A stretch of 64,000 nucleotides of DNA from NCBI RefSeq assembly GCF_014203395.1, contig NZ_JACHIW010000003.1:206887-270886 (forward strand), in the 5' to 3' direction. Of the stretch, positions 8,404 to 19,800 are shown in pieces (position 1 is the first letter of the stretch; the number at the start of each line of letters is the position of its first letter). The notes below the pieces were generated by a model that saw only the letters and a list, made by a program, of their open reading frames with translations, searched no databases and was not told where the DNA came from. Made by a program: the position numbers and the translations under genes. This stretch comes from Saccharopolyspora phatthalungensis (lineage in GTDB: Bacteria > Actinomycetota > Actinomycetes > Mycobacteriales > Pseudonocardiaceae).

Positions 8404-10791
8404 CTACATATCGCGTGTGCGTTGCTGGGTGTATGCCCAAGCGGCCACCTGGGAGCGGGAGGTGAAACCGAGTTTGCGGAGGATGTTTTCGACGTGGGTT
8501 TCGGCCGTGCGTAGGGAGATGACGAGCGCGGCGGCGATTTCCTTGTTGCTGTGTCCTTGGGCGACTAGGTCGGCGACTTCTCGTTCGCGGCGGGTCAGCA
8601 GGGCCGTGACCTGTCCGGCCGGTGCCGGTTCCGGCCGCTTCTCCCCGAGAACGTATGCGAGCATGCCCTCATACGTGAGATTGCGACCGCGCTCCACGGT
8701 GTCCTCGAATACGGTGTCGGCCAGTGCTTCGCGCGTTTCCTGCGCACATGTTTGGTGAAAGCCAACCAAATGTTTGAAAGCGCGGAACGACGTGCCGACG
8801 TCGCGGAAGAGGGCTCCGGCGGCGCCGAGCAGGGTGGCGGCCCGTTGGTACTGTCGCTGCTTGGCTGAGACCCAGGCCAGCACCTCCAGGGACCGCGCAG
8901 CGGCGAGCGGATTGAGGCCTTGTTCTTGGCTGAAGCGGAGGTATTCCTCTTGGTAGTGGCCGGCTTCGGTGGTGTTGCCGTCGGCCCAGGCGGCGACTCC
9001 GACGAGCCACATGGCCTGGCGGAATGCGGGTCCTGCGTGGGTGATGGTGAGGATGTGCCGGCGGCATTCCTGGACGAGGTCGTGGTCGCCTTGTAGTCCG
9101 GCGGTGACGCCGGAGGGCAGCAGGGTCAGCAGGGTGAGGTTGGGGTCGGGTTCGTCGGTGTGGGCGAGGATCGTGCGTGCTCGGTGCAGGGCGTGGGCGG
9201 CGGCGGGTAGGTCGCCGGCGAACAGGGCGCCCATGCCTTGGACGTGGGCGGCGTAGGCGAGGGTGAGGGGGTCGCCGAGTCGTTGGGCGAGTCGGTTTCC
9301 TTGGTCGAGTAGTCCTTGGGCGATGTCGGTGTCGCCTTGGGCGATGGCCAGTTCGGCGTCGAGGAGGAGGGCTTTGGCGCGGACGACGGTGGGTTGGGGT
9401 GCTTGGGCCAGGGCCAGGTGGAGCCAGCGTCGGCCTTCGGTGAACAGGCCCAGGCCCCACCAGCAGGGCCAGGGCAGGGTGACGACCAGGCGCATGGCTT
9501 CGTGGGCTTCGCCGGGTTGGCCGAGGCAGAATTCGACGGCGGCGCGGAGGTTGGACAGTACGCTGCGGATGCGGTTGAGCCAGTGTCCTTGCTGGTCGCT
9601 GACCCATTCGGCGCGTGCGCGGGCGACCAGGTTCTGGTACCAGTCGCGGTGGCGGCGGCGCAGGGTGTCGTATTCGCCGGTGTGGTGGAGGTGTTGTTCG
9701 CCGTAGTGGTGGACGGTTTCCAGCATGCGGAAGCGTTTGGTGGTGCCGTGGTCTTCGCAGATGAGGATGGATTTGTCGATGAGTCCGGCGATGACGTCCA
9801 GGAGGGCGGCTTGGGGGAGTTCGTCGTCGGTGCAGATGCCTTCGACGGCGTCGAGTTCGCAGCCGCCGACGAAGACCGATAGGCGGCTCCAGAGGGTGCG
9901 TTCGGGTTTGGTGCAGAGTTCGAAGGACCAGTCCAGGCAGGCTCGGAGGGTTTTCTGGCGGTCGGGTGCGGTGCGGCTGCCGCGGGTGAGTAGGAGGAAT
10001 CTGTCGATGAGGCGGTCGAGGATCTGTTGGGGGCTGAGTGTGGGGAGCCAGGCTGCGGCGAGTTCGATGGCCAGGGGTACGCCGTCGAGGCGGTGGCAGA
10101 TGCCGGCTACGGCGCGGTAGTTGGTTTCGGTGAGTTCGAAGGTGGGCACGGCGGCTTTGGCGCGGGTGGTGAACAGGGCGGCGGCTTCGGATTCGATGAG
10201 GTCGGCCAGGGTGGGTTGGTTGTCGGGGTGTGGGGTGGACAGGGGTGGTACGGGGTAGGTCATTTCGCCGTGGATGCGCAGTGGTTCGCGGCTGGTGGCC
10301 AGGATGCGCAGGCGTGGGCAGGTGCGCAGTAGGGCGTTGGCCAGCAGTCCGCATCCGGGGATCATGTGTTCGCAGTTGTCCAGGATCAGCAGGAGGTCTC
10401 GGTCGGCGAGGTGGTCGAGTAGTCCGGGCAGGGTGGGTTCGGCTGCGCCTAGTTCCATGGCCACGACGTGGGCGACGAATTCGGAGCTGTCCATTTCCCA
10501 GCCCAGTAGTTCCGGGTCGCGGATCTTGGTCAGGTCGACGAACCACACGCCGTCGGGAAAGGCGCGGCGGGCCTGGGCGCCGACCCGTAGCGCCAGGCTG
10601 GTCTTGCCCACGCCGCCGACGCCGGTCAGGGTCACCAGCCCGGAGTTGCCCAGGATCGTCCGGATCTCGCTCAACTCACGCCTACGCCCGACAAAGCCGC
10701 ACAGATCCGCAGGTAGCTGCCCACTGGGGCGCGTGCCCATCGCCGAGGCGCGGTCGTGCGCGTACTCAGAGTCGGAACGACACGTAGGCAT
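8404..10791 (-). CDS. LuxR-family transcriptional regulator with N-terminal ATPase
   Basis: A 795-residue regulator. The N-terminus has an AfsR/NB-ARC-like ATPase with P-loop GVGGVGKTS (about residues 57-65) and Walker B LLLILDNCEH. A long TPR-like helical middle follows, and the last 60 residues form a LuxR/GerE helix-turn-helix beginning LTRREREVADLVAQG. The start at 10791 is preferred because GGGGGAGG lies 6 bases upstream; the frame is open further to 10839. It is convergent with the PKS-P450 operon and is a plausible pathway-specific regulator. The third codon position is rich in G and C, and an antisense frame of 625 codons (Arg/Pro-rich) overlaps it; I regard that frame as an artefact. 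Confidence 0.9.
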   Translation of the reverse strand: MPTCRSDSEYAHDRASAMGTRPSGQLPADLCGFVGRRRELSEIRTILGNSGLVTLTGVGGVGKTSLALRVGAQARRAFPDGVWFVDLTKIRDPELLGWEMDSSEFVAHVVAMELGAAEPTLPGLLDHLADRDLLLILDNCEHMIPGCGLLANALLRTCPRLRILATSREPLRIHGEMTYPVPPLSTPHPDNQPTLADLIESEAAALFTTRAKAAVPTFELTETNYRAVAGICHRLDGVPLAIELAAAWLPTLSPQQILDRLIDRFLLLTRGSRTAPDRQKTLRACLDWSFELCTKPERTLWSRLSVFVGGCELDAVEGICTDDELPQAALLDVIAGLIDKSILICEDHGTTKRFRMLETVHHYGEQHLHHTGEYDTLRRRHRDWYQNLVARARAEWVSDQQGHWLNRIRSVLSNLRAAVEFCLGQPGEAHEAMRLVVTLPWPCWWGLGLFTEGRRWLHLALAQAPQPTVVRAKALLLDAELAIAQGDTDIAQGLLDQGNRLAQRLGDPLTLAYAAHVQGMGALFAGDLPAAAHALHRARTILAHTDEPDPNLTLLTLLPSGVTAGLQGDHDLVQECRRHILTITHAGPAFRQAMWLVGVAAWADGNTTEAGHYQEEYLRFSQEQGLNPLAAARSLEVLAWVSAKQRQYQRAATLLGAAGALFRDVGTSFRAFKHLVGFHQTCAQETREALADTVFEDTVERGRNLTYEGMLAYVLGEKRPEPAPAGQVTALLTRREREVADLVAQGHSNKEIAAALVISLRTAETHVENILRKLGFTSRSQVAAWAYTQQRTRDM

Positions 10792-10839
10792 CACCAGCCT
10801 CCCCCGCCTCATCAAAGAAGGCCCGAGCCGCCCTGTCAC

Positions 10840-11124
10840 TGACGATGCAGACAGTCACTGAGGGTTCCACGCTGTTTGACCGCATGTCAATTCGGCCCCG
10901 GGCCTGGCTCGCCACGGTCGCCGCGTTCCGCCTGGTCGAGGGGATCACCGGGTGCATACAGTCGACGATCTGCCTGGCACGGCCGACGGCCCCGAGACCT
11001 ACCGCGCCGCCTTCCACGTACCTGAAATCCAAGCTGCTCAACGGTCTCACGCTCGGCCCCGACGACCCGCGCGCCCACCGCTGCGCCGCCCCCGGCCGCA
11101 ACCCCGCCGGGAAATCTGGGGCAA
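10840..11124. other. Intergenic, upstream of the LuxR gene
   Basis: About 285 bases with no supportable gene. It must contain the LuxR promoter, but no boxes are clear. The right side merges into a transposase remnant. Confidence 0.3.
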
Positions 11125-11299
11125 CCTCGCGGGTTTCGTGGGGTGTTCGGTGGACGAGTGTGCAATGTAGACGGTCGTGGTGGTAGGAGCCGAGGTAGGA
11201 GACGACGTCCCGCCTGGCGTCCGTGCGGAAGGCCCACAGGGTGGTGCCAATCCGGCTCTTGTAGCGACGAACGACTCCGCGCCCGCGTTGGCGCAGCAC
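11125..11299 (-). pseudogene. IS3-type transposase C-terminal remnant
   Basis: About 58 codons on the minus strand read like the end of an IS3-family OrfB integrase core: an ARRDVVSYLGSYHHDRLH segment followed by a TLVHRTPHE segment. Intact relatives carry a conserved stretch of the form YNRRRLHSTLGYRTPAE here. The catalytic DDE residues and the terminal inverted repeats are absent, and the frame continues into unrelated sequence. This is a dead fragment of an insertion sequence. Confidence 0.5.
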
Positions 11300-11311
11300 G
11301 CGATTGGCCGA

Positions 11312-11758
11312 CTACAGGGCTTCTAGTTCGTCATGTCCGCCTTGTTGCGATACGACGCTGAGGGCCACATTGCTGAACTTCCAGCCGCTAGCCGTCCTCG
11401 TGAGGCGGCAGTCATAGATGCCTTCGACGATCCACGGATCGGTGTCGGCTTCAGAGCGCCAGTGCACGGAGTGGAGCTGGGCCCGCAGGGTTCCGCGGTC
11501 GCCGTCCTGGGTGATCACATGGTCGCGGGTGGTGTGCTGGGTGCGGGGGAACTTCGCCAAGTTGGCGCTGACGGCCTCGGCGAGACCCTCGCGGCCCTCA
11601 TGCTGGCCCCAGGGAAGTTCGAGGATGCCGTCCTCGGTGTAGCAGTCGGCGTAGGCGTGGAAGTCTTTCTCATCGAGCGCCGTGGTGAAGCGATGGAGCC
11701 TGGCCGAAATCTGTTCGCGGTCTGTCTTGGAAAGTGCCGGGTCGAGAGGATGAGACAT
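11312..11758 (-). CDS. SnoaL-like (NTF2-fold) protein
   Basis: A 148-residue protein of the SnoaL/NTF2-like cone fold, with an N-terminal helical part (SKTDREQISARLHRF), then HAYADCYTEDGILELPW and a mixed beta region ending in WKFSNVALSVV. Such proteins serve as cyclases, isomerases, dehydratases or small dioxygenase subunits in polyketide and aromatic pathways. The ATG at 11758 is chosen because GGAGGG lies about 6 bases upstream; the frame is open to 11902 but the added residues are low-complexity. It stands alone between a transposase remnant and a decayed oxidase. No catalytic assignment is possible. Confidence 0.75.
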   Translation of the reverse strand: MSHPLDPALSKTDREQISARLHRFTTALDEKDFHAYADCYTEDGILELPWGQHEGREGLAEAVSANLAKFPRTQHTTRDHVITQDGDRGTLRAQLHSVHWRSEADTDPWIVEGIYDCRLTRTASGWKFSNVALSVVSQQGGHDELEAL

Positions 11759-11997
11759 CGCGTGCCCTCCGGATCGCTGACTGGTTCGTGGGGGCGATCC
11801 TAGAGTGTAGCGGCGCCGCGAGCTCCCCGGCACGGTCCTCGGCAGTGAAGACGGCGTCGAAGGTTTGCGCGAGTAGAGCTCCACGGTGCACCCATCGTCC
11901 ACACTGGACGATTCGCGGTGTTAGGAGAGTTGATCTTGAAGCGCCCCTGGTGTCTTACTTGGGGATACCCGTGGGTCTGTGTCTGGACTCGCGGGTG

Positions 11998-13282
11998 TCA
12001 GCGGGTCGCGCGCTCCACGAGCTCAAGGATGTGGACGTAGGGCTGCCCGGTGGCGCGGGTCATTCCTAGCTCGCAGGTGCGGTTGCAGGAGGCGAAGGCC
12101 TGGTGCTTGCCGTCGGTGATCTCCGCGGCCTGGTCATGGGTCGCCGACGCGGTGAGTTCGGGGCCCGATGATCGGCAAGGCCTCCAGTGCGGGTCGTGCC
12201 GTCTCGGCCAGCTCGTCGACGTCGGCCCGTGTCGCGGCCTGGTACTCGACGAGCAGTGCGGCGTGCTTATCCACCGCGAGGGTCCGCAGCAACTCGTCGG
12301 CGGCGGGATCACGTTGGCCGACACGCAGCGACGTGGCGTCGAGCAGTTCGATCGACACGGGGCCCGAGGCGACCAGTCCGGGCAGCGCACCCGTCGCCGC
12401 GGCGAGGTCGTCGAAGACCAGCAGTCCGGTGCGGGTGTGGGGCAGTACCGGCACGGTCCGCATGACGATGGAGGCGATGAACGCCAGCGTTCCCTCGCTG
12501 CCCACGACCAGGTGGGCCAGGATTTCCGCGGGGAGGGAGAAGTCCAGCAGCGAGTTGATTCCGTAGCCCATCGTGTTCTTCATGGCGAACTGCTGCTCGA
12601 TCCGTTCCCGCAGAACGGGGGAGTGGCGCACCTGGTCGCGGAGGCGCCCGAGACCGGCGTAGAGCGCCGGTTCGCAGGCGCGCAGTTTGTCATCGGCGTC
12701 CGGGGCTCCGGTGTCGATGACGGTGCCAGAGGGTAGGACGAGGACCATCGATTCGAGCGTCGCGTAGCTGTTGGCCGTGGTGCCGCAGGCCATGCCGCTG
12801 GAATTGTTGGCGACCGCGCCGCCGAGAGTGCAGGCGATCTCGCTCGCCGGGTCAGGCCCGAGCTTGCGCCCGTATCGGGCAAGTCGGGCGTTGACCTGGC
12901 GGATGGTCGCGCCCGGCCCGACGCGCACCCGCAGGCCGTCGTCGAGAACCTCGATCGACCGGAACCGGGATCGGGTGTCGACCAGAATCCCGGTGGTCCC
13001 GGCCTGGCCGGACAGGCTCGTGCCACCGGAGCGGAACGTCAGTGCGATCCCGACGGCCTTTGCCGCGGCGAACAGACGGCCGACGGCTGCGGCATCGTTC
13101 GGTGTGGCGACCGCGGTCGGCACGAGGTGGAAATGCGAAGCGTCATGGGCGTAGGAGAGCCGGTCGGTCGCGCGGTCGAGCAGCGACCCGTCCCCGGCGA
13201 GGGCTCGCCGCAGCGTTGCCAGGGAGCCGGTCGCTGCCGCCTCGTTGAGACCCGTTCTCCTCAGCCACTTTCGCATCGTCAT
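11998..13282 (-). pseudogene. Decayed FAD-linked oxidase / Fe-S protein (lactate/glycolate type)
   Basis: From ATG 13282, 382 codons encode an FAD_binding_4 domain (RSGGTSLSGQ, IACTLGGAVANNSSGMACG) and the beginning of the FAD-oxidase C-domain (VGSEGTLAF). The frame then stops at 12134 in the middle of the C-domain. In another frame, 11998 to about 12130 carries a conserved tail (CNRTCELGMTRATG, YVHILELVERATR) like the end of the Fe-S half of fused FAD/Fe-S D-lactate or 2-hydroxyacid oxidases of roughly 950 residues. The simplest reading is an internal deletion of well over 1 kb plus a frameshift. The identity of the tail is a family-level judgement from memory. The promoter side and the divergent GntR regulator look intact. 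Confidence 0.65.
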
Positions 13283-13295
13283 GTTGTATGACAAC
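13283..13295. promoter_or_regulatory. GntR/FadR-type operator
   Basis: GTTGTATGACAAC is a perfect 5-base-arm inverted repeat with 3-base centre. It fits the TTGTnnnACAA pattern of FadR-subfamily GntR regulators. It abuts the start codon of the FAD oxidase gene and lies 90 bases from the divergent GntR gene at 13386, so binding would block the oxidase start region. Confidence 0.65.
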
Positions 13296-13385
13296 CTGAC
13301 TACCACGTCAATACCGGGCGAGGTACGGCTGGGGAAGCGGCGGATATCCTGACCGTCGTAGCGAGCGGAAGCGCGGGTAGGTGAC

Positions 13386-14051
13386 ATGGGGCGACTCGAG
13401 ACGATCTCGGTCACTACCTTGTTGGTCGACACGCTTCGGGCGCAGATCCTCGACGGGAAGGTCGAGTCGGGTCGCGGCCTGGCGGAGAACGATGTCGCCG
13501 CCGAGTACGAAGTTTCCCGCCCGACCGCCCGGGTCGCGATCACCCAGCTCGTGCAGGAGGGCCTGCTGCGCCGCAACGGGCGCCAGCAGCCGGCTCGCGT
13601 CCCGCAACTGACCGCGGCCGATGTCGAGGACCTATTCGTTGTCCGGCTGCCGCTCGAACTTGAGGTCGTCCGGCTCGTGGCGGGGCGCCCGGACGCGCAC
13701 GGTCGGGCCGCGCGGGCGGTCGATGACCTGCGCGCCATCGACTCCGGCCGGCCGCACAGTGCCTTCGTCGAGGCGGATCTGCGCTTCCATCGGGCCCTTG
13801 TCGATGCAATCGGCAGCCCGCGGATGACCAGCCACTACGAGCGGCTGAGCGGCGAGATCCATCTCTCGATGGTTCAGTCGCGGCTGGTGCTCGGCCGCGA
13901 CCGCATCGTGGCCGAGCACAGCGCGATCCTCGCCGCGATCGTCGCCGGCGATGTCGCGCGTGCGCACGAGTTGATGGAATCGCACCTCGCCGGTGCCCGG
14001 GACGCGATGGTGGCCAGTCTGGGTGCCGACTCGCTCGTCAGCGGGCAGTGA
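13386..14051 (+). CDS. GntR-family transcriptional regulator (FCD/FadR subfamily)
   Basis: A 221-residue regulator with an N-terminal winged helix (about 10-70; LAENDVAAEYEVSRPTARVA with the following QLVQEGLLRR) and a C-terminal all-helical FCD ligand domain (about 90-210; DLRFHRALVDAIGS and EHSAILAAIVAGD supply the Asp/His metal-binding positions). It is divergent from the FAD-linked oxidase, and the palindrome at 13283-13295 is its likely operator. FCD regulators of this type usually sense the carboxylic acid substrate of the adjacent pathway, for example lactate or glycolate. Because its target is decayed, the regulator may now be an orphan or control other genes. Confidence 0.9.
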   Translation: MGRLETISVTTLLVDTLRAQILDGKVESGRGLAENDVAAEYEVSRPTARVAITQLVQEGLLRRNGRQQPARVPQLTAADVEDLFVVRLPLELEVVRLVAGRPDAHGRAARAVDDLRAIDSGRPHSAFVEADLRFHRALVDAIGSPRMTSHYERLSGEIHLSMVQSRLVLGRDRIVAEHSAILAAIVAGDVARAHELMESHLAGARDAMVASLGADSLVSGQ

Positions 14052-14160
14052 GCACCATGCGGAAGCGCGCGGCGACGGAGATCATCTTCTGGTACGCGTC
14101 ATTGGCTTGGTTCAGCGGGAGAATCTCGATCACCGGGCGTATTCCGTGCAGGAGGTGCCG
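14038..14160 (-). pseudogene. Zinc alcohol dehydrogenase C-terminal remnant
   Basis: About 40 minus-strand codons read HGIRPVIEILPLNQANDAYQ and then KMISVAARFRMVL before a stop at 14038. This is the characteristic C-terminus of zinc-dependent medium-chain alcohol dehydrogenases. The rest of the gene is missing. The stop overlaps the 3' end of the convergent GntR gene by 14 bases. Confidence 0.6.
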
Positions 14161-14196
14161 CGATGGGGGGCGAGCGCCTCGCGGGTCTGTCGGGCC

Positions 14197-14475
14197 TCAA
14201 TAGGAACCGACCGTGCCGTCGGTCCATTCGTCCAGGTCGTCCAGGCGCGTTCCGACGTGACCAGGGAAGTCCTCAAGGGAGTGCAGGCGCCGATGGATTT
14301 CCGCGCGGACGACGAGCACTTCGCGGCGGTGCCGTTGCACGAGGTCCCAGCACTGCTGTTCGAGCGCGTGGTTCATGCAGAGCTCGGCGAGTTTGGCGCG
14401 GCGATCAAGTTCGTCCAAGAGGCAGGATGCCAGTGACGCACTGTGAGATTGCTGGATGAGCTGGGACATGGTCAC
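14197..14475 (-). CDS. Small helical protein of unknown function
   Basis: A 92-residue predicted soluble, mostly helical protein with charged amphipathic segments such as LDELDRRAKLAELCMNHALE and RREVLVVRAEIHRRLHSL. It has a GTG start at 14475 or ATG at 14469, with a weak GGGGTG site. I do not recognise a family. The charge periodicity and GC-rich third positions support a real gene over chance. No neighbour suggests its role. Confidence 0.45.
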   Translation of the reverse strand: MTMSQLIQQSHSASLASCLLDELDRRAKLAELCMNHALEQQCWDLVQRHRREVLVVRAEIHRRLHSLEDFPGHVGTRLDDLDEWTDGTVGSY

Positions 14476-14894
14476 ACCCCGATTTCATCGGTGGATGTCT
14501 GGTGGGTCGACCTGTTTAGGGCACTTTCCACTGTGACGTCCGGACCAGAGTCAGGTACGGGGCGAACTACTTAACACGCAGTCACATTTGGCTTGAGTAG
14601 TGCACCGGTCTGCCGTGCTGGGCTAGCGGACGATCGACCGGCGCTGGCGGCAGGCCCGGTGGGGGTCAAGTGTTCGAGGGGGACTTGCGCGTTGACCACA
14701 CGCCTAGTTGTTGACGATGGCGCCCGTCCCGGTAGTAGCCCGGATGCCCGCGAGGCCCGTGGGAGGTCTTCCTGGACCCTCGGCATCGCCGTACGCGGCG
14801 TCGCTGCTTCGGGAGGAGCTTGTCCGTCCACAACGGACAAATAAAAGGCAAGGAGAGCACCACTGCCTGCCACCTTCAACATATAGCGCACTGG
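14476..14894. other. Intergenic, upstream of the rox control region
   Basis: About 420 bases without a supportable gene. Both-strand open frames are short and unlike known families. Confidence 0.3.
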
Positions 14895-14913
14895 GGGCCT
14901 TGCGGCAAGACCC
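14895..14913 (+). promoter_or_regulatory. Rifamycin-associated element (RAE)-like site
   Basis: The 19-base imperfect palindrome GGGCCTTGCGGCAAGACCC has 9-base arms with one mismatch. It closely matches the rifamycin-associated element that precedes rifamycin-inactivating or -protecting genes (rph, rox, helR) in actinomycetes. It lies about 160 bases upstream of rox on the same strand. TTGCGG inside it could serve as part of a -35 region, with CAGAAT about 19 bases further as a weak -10; that is inference. Confidence 0.8.
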
Positions 14914-15059
14914 GGGTCGTGCCGCAGAATTCGTCGGCCGAAGCCAGTACTTGGGGAAATGGGAGTCGCGACGTGCGTGTGTTGTTGTCGACGTATGGGG
15001 GCCGCGGGGGACGCGCCGCCGGACTGCGCGGAGCAGCCGACCGAAATTCATCTCGTTAA

Positions 15060-16499
<1,440 letters not shown>

Positions 16500-16531
16500 G
16501 TTCGCAGGCGTGGCCGGAAGGGGTGTGACGC

Positions 16532-16555
16532 GGCCGGTGCGGTAGCGCACCGGCC
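16532..16555 (+). terminator. Hairpin terminator after rox
   Basis: A perfect inverted repeat, GGCCGGTGCG and CGCACCGGCC around a GTAG loop, begins 33 bases after the rox stop. It has no T-tract, as is common in actinomycetes. Confidence 0.7.
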
Positions 16556-16642
16556 CAGTCCCCGGATCGACGGTGTCCGGTCACAGACCTCTGGCCCGTA
16601 CATCACCGGACCGGCGCTTCGCGACTTGCGTACGGGGGCAGT

Positions 16643-16679
16643 GAGTCCTTTTGGGCAGCCACAGCTACCCAAAAGACTC
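16643..16679. terminator. Second stem-loop in the rox / giant gene A gap
   Basis: The GAGTC-C-TTTTGGG arm pairs with CCCAAAAGACTC with one bulged base, and the inner loop contains AGC/GCT. It can fold on either strand and may be a terminator or transcript stabiliser. Confidence 0.55.
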
Positions 16680-16795
16680 GTGCCTGCGGACCTGCGCGCC
16701 TCCGGATGAGCACAGGAGGGCCCTTTTGTTGGGTTTTGAGAAACGGCACACGCAAAATCATTGCGCGTGTCGGGGGTGCCTGGTTCAAACGGGCG

Positions 16796-16812
16796 GTATG
16801 GCTGGTTCATAC
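16796..16812 (+). promoter_or_regulatory. Palindromic motif shared upstream of giant genes A and C
   Basis: GTATGGCTGGTTCATAC has GTATG/CATAC arms and is followed by TACC. It is repeated with only two changes at 56877-56893 before giant gene C. In both cases it sits 60-76 bases before the start codon, where an operator or promoter element would be expected. No other part of the two upstream regions is as conserved. Confidence 0.6.
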
Positions 16813-16871
16813 TACCCAGCGCGGTAATCGTTTCGGCCAGGTTTCGAACTTGATCTGATTGGGTGGACCGT

Positions 16872-19800
16872 GTGTCTGTGTTGGTGCCGGAGGAGGTGCG
16901 GCGGCTTTTTCAGGTGTTGACTGGTGAGGATATGACGGATGCGGATGAGGATGCGTTGTTTGCGGTGGCGGAAGGGTTGGAGTCGGGTGCGGCGACGGTG
17001 GAGGAGCTGGGTCCGGTGGTGCGGGAGGTGGTGGGTCGGGTACGGGGTGGGTTTTCGGGCAAGGCGGCGGATCGGTTTGCGGAGCGGTTGGCGGGGTTTG
17101 GTCCGGTTTTGGAGTCGGGTGGTGTGGGGTTGCGGGAGTTGGCGGGGTTTGTGCGGGGTTTGGCGTTGCAGGTGCAGTATTTGAAGTTTGTGACGGTGGG
17201 CGGGTTGGTGTTGCTGTTGGGGGAGGTGGCGTGGGCGGTGTCGATGGCGGGGCTGACGGCGGGGGCGAGTATGGCGTGGTTGGCGGCGCGGTTTGCGGTG
17301 ATGCGGTTTCTGTTGTCGCGGTGGTGGGGGCAGCTGTTTATGCGGCTGGCGGTGGCCCAGGTCGTGGGGATCGGGATGCAGTTGGTGGTGGAGGTGGGTG
17401 CGCAGGGTGCGCAGTTCGCGTTGGGGACACGGAAGAAGTGGGATGGGCAGCTGACGACCATGGCAGTGGGGGTGGGTTCGTTCAGCGCGTTGTTGGCGGT
17501 GCCGTTGTCGGCGTTGGGCAATGTGGTGGGTAATGCGATTACCAAGGTGTTGGTGCGGGGTTTGGGTGACAAGATCGATGCTGAGGTGTTGGCAGCGGCG
17601 GCGAAAAATGCTGCGGAGGAGCACGCGGTGCAGTATCCGTTGTCGTCGATGGCGAAGTTCGCCGATATGGTGTCCAAGAGTGTGGATGATTACGCGGGGA
17701 TGTCGGTGCGGGCGATGTGGGCGGCGCGGTTCGGTCACGGTCTGGGGGAGTCGCTGGAAGAGGGCTTGACCGAGATGTTCGGCGAGGCGGGGTATGGCGC
17801 GCTGAGTGGTCAGGGGGCGCAATGGAATCCCTTCTCGTTCACCGCGGGGTTGTCGGAGGCGGTAGGTTCGGGTATTGGCAACCTGGCGGGTCTGGCGATG
17901 CGTGGTGAGTTGGTTCCGGCGGGCCGGGCCCGGAATGCCGCCGACGGCGAGAAGGACTCCGCCACTGTAGACACCAATGCGTACACGACGGAGGAGCTGA
18001 AGACCGATTCCGCTTTGCAGCCGGGAGAAAAGTCCGGCTTCCTGAGCAGCCTGTCCGGTGCGGACTCCGAGGCGTCCAAGGTCGGCGCGTATGAGACGCG
18101 GCGGGACAACGCGCCGTTGCTATGGCGTGAGGGCGATGCGAATGCGCAGGCCGCGCTGTGGGATCAGAGCAGGCCGGGCACGCCGCCGCCACCCTACAGT
18201 CAGCCTCAGGACGAGGACCTCGTCCACAGCGATCCACCGGGTTCCGGTGGCGCTTCCAGGGAGGGCGATTCCCGTGCCGGTATGCCGCCGCCTGCATACG
18301 GTGCGGTTACTGGCGATGTCCATGCCGATGTCGAGTCGTCTGGTGTGGACGTTACACGGGAATACCGTGGCAGCGCATTGGTTTCTGACCACGTTGTCTC
18401 GGTTGGGGATTCCCGTACCGATTCGCCGCACCGCGACGACCGTCTCGTCGCCGAAACCTCCCAGGCGGATAGCCAAGAGGCTGTCGACGATGTGCAAGTG
18501 ACAGAGCCGCTGTTCCACGTGAATGACGCTGCTGTTCCTGAGGTGTCCGCCAGGGCGGATTCGGTTGCGGGGAATGCGGATTCGGCTCGTTTGAGCGATG
18601 GTGGGCCGCACGCGCAAATGCCGCCGGACCCGTCTGGGGCCATGGCTTCGGGTGATCCTGTGTTGGTTCCGGAGCCGGTGGGGTTACCTGCGGATGCGGT
18701 GCGGGTGTCGGTGCCGGCTGAGGTGGTTTCCAGTGCTGGGCTTGTGGGTCTGGTGCGTGGTCGGGCGGGGGATGTGGGTGTGGGTCCGGTGGTTTTGGTG
18801 TCGGGGGAGGGTGTGGGTGTTGCGGTGGCGTCGTCTGCTCAGTCGTCGCGGGTGGCGCGCGAGGTGGGGCGTGATGTTGTGGCGTTGATGCCGGGGAGTG
18901 GCTGGCGCGGTCCGCGGTGGATGCAGTTCGCTCCCGACGGTTCCCGTCCCCGCCCGTTGGGCGAGCCCGGCCGGATTGCGGCCTTGCCGCAGGTCGGCGG
19001 GGGGCGCTTCGGGCTGGATGATTTGGCGAGTTCGTCGACTGCGGTCCCCGGAAGCCCCGCCGAGGCTGTGGTTGCGGGACCGGGTGAGGCGGGGAGTGCT
19101 GCGACGGCGCCGGGTGCCGATTCCACGGCTGCCGGCACGCCTGAGTGGACGGAGTCGGATCTTCGTAGTGCGGTTGAACGGGCTCGGTCCTTGGGTGGGA
19201 ACCGTGATGTTGCGGTGGGGATCGTGCGGGGCACGCATGATGTGGTGGCGCTGGCGCGTGGAGATGCGGGTGTGCCGCTGGATGACGTGGTGGCTTTGGT
19301 CGCGGTGCGGGCTGATGCGGTCGGTCATGACGAGGCGGTGCGGTTTTCCCGGGAGTTGGCGGCCAGACTCGGTACGCAGGGGACGGGCTTGGGCGTTCGT
19401 GCGGGGGCGGGGCCGGATTCGCGGGCAGCGGCGAAGGAGTCCGAGGAGCTTGCGCGCGGCGAGCACGCCGGTGGACCCGAGGAGTCGGGTGTTCCGATGA
19501 CGTGGGGGTTTGATCCGGGCTTGGAGTCTGCGTTGGATTCGTTGGGTGTGGCGGGATGGTCGTGGGGTGGTGTGTCGAGGGACGGGGAGGAGGCAGGGCT
19601 GGCGGCTTTCGGCGTGGATGCGGGTGATCGTGGTGCTGATGGGGTGGATTCGGTCGGTGCGGGCAGTGGGCGTAAGCGGGGTCGTGAGGATGGTTCGGTC
19701 GATGAGGGCGCGGCGCGCCGGGCCGCGGGTCCGGAGGATTTCCCGGTTTTGCCGGATTCATTGGATGGTGCGGGTTGGTCGTGGGGTGTCGGTGATGTGC

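Noticed and set aside
8669..10546. A 625-codon frame antisense or in shifted frame to the LuxR-ATPase gene
   Set aside because: Its translation is an Arg/Pro/His-rich shadow caused by GC-rich third positions; the LuxR product has clear domains and a strong ribosome binding site.
16740..16800. Possible tRNA T-arm (GGTTCAAAC) upstream of giant gene A
   Set aside because: No acceptor stem, D-arm or anticodon arm can be formed around it.
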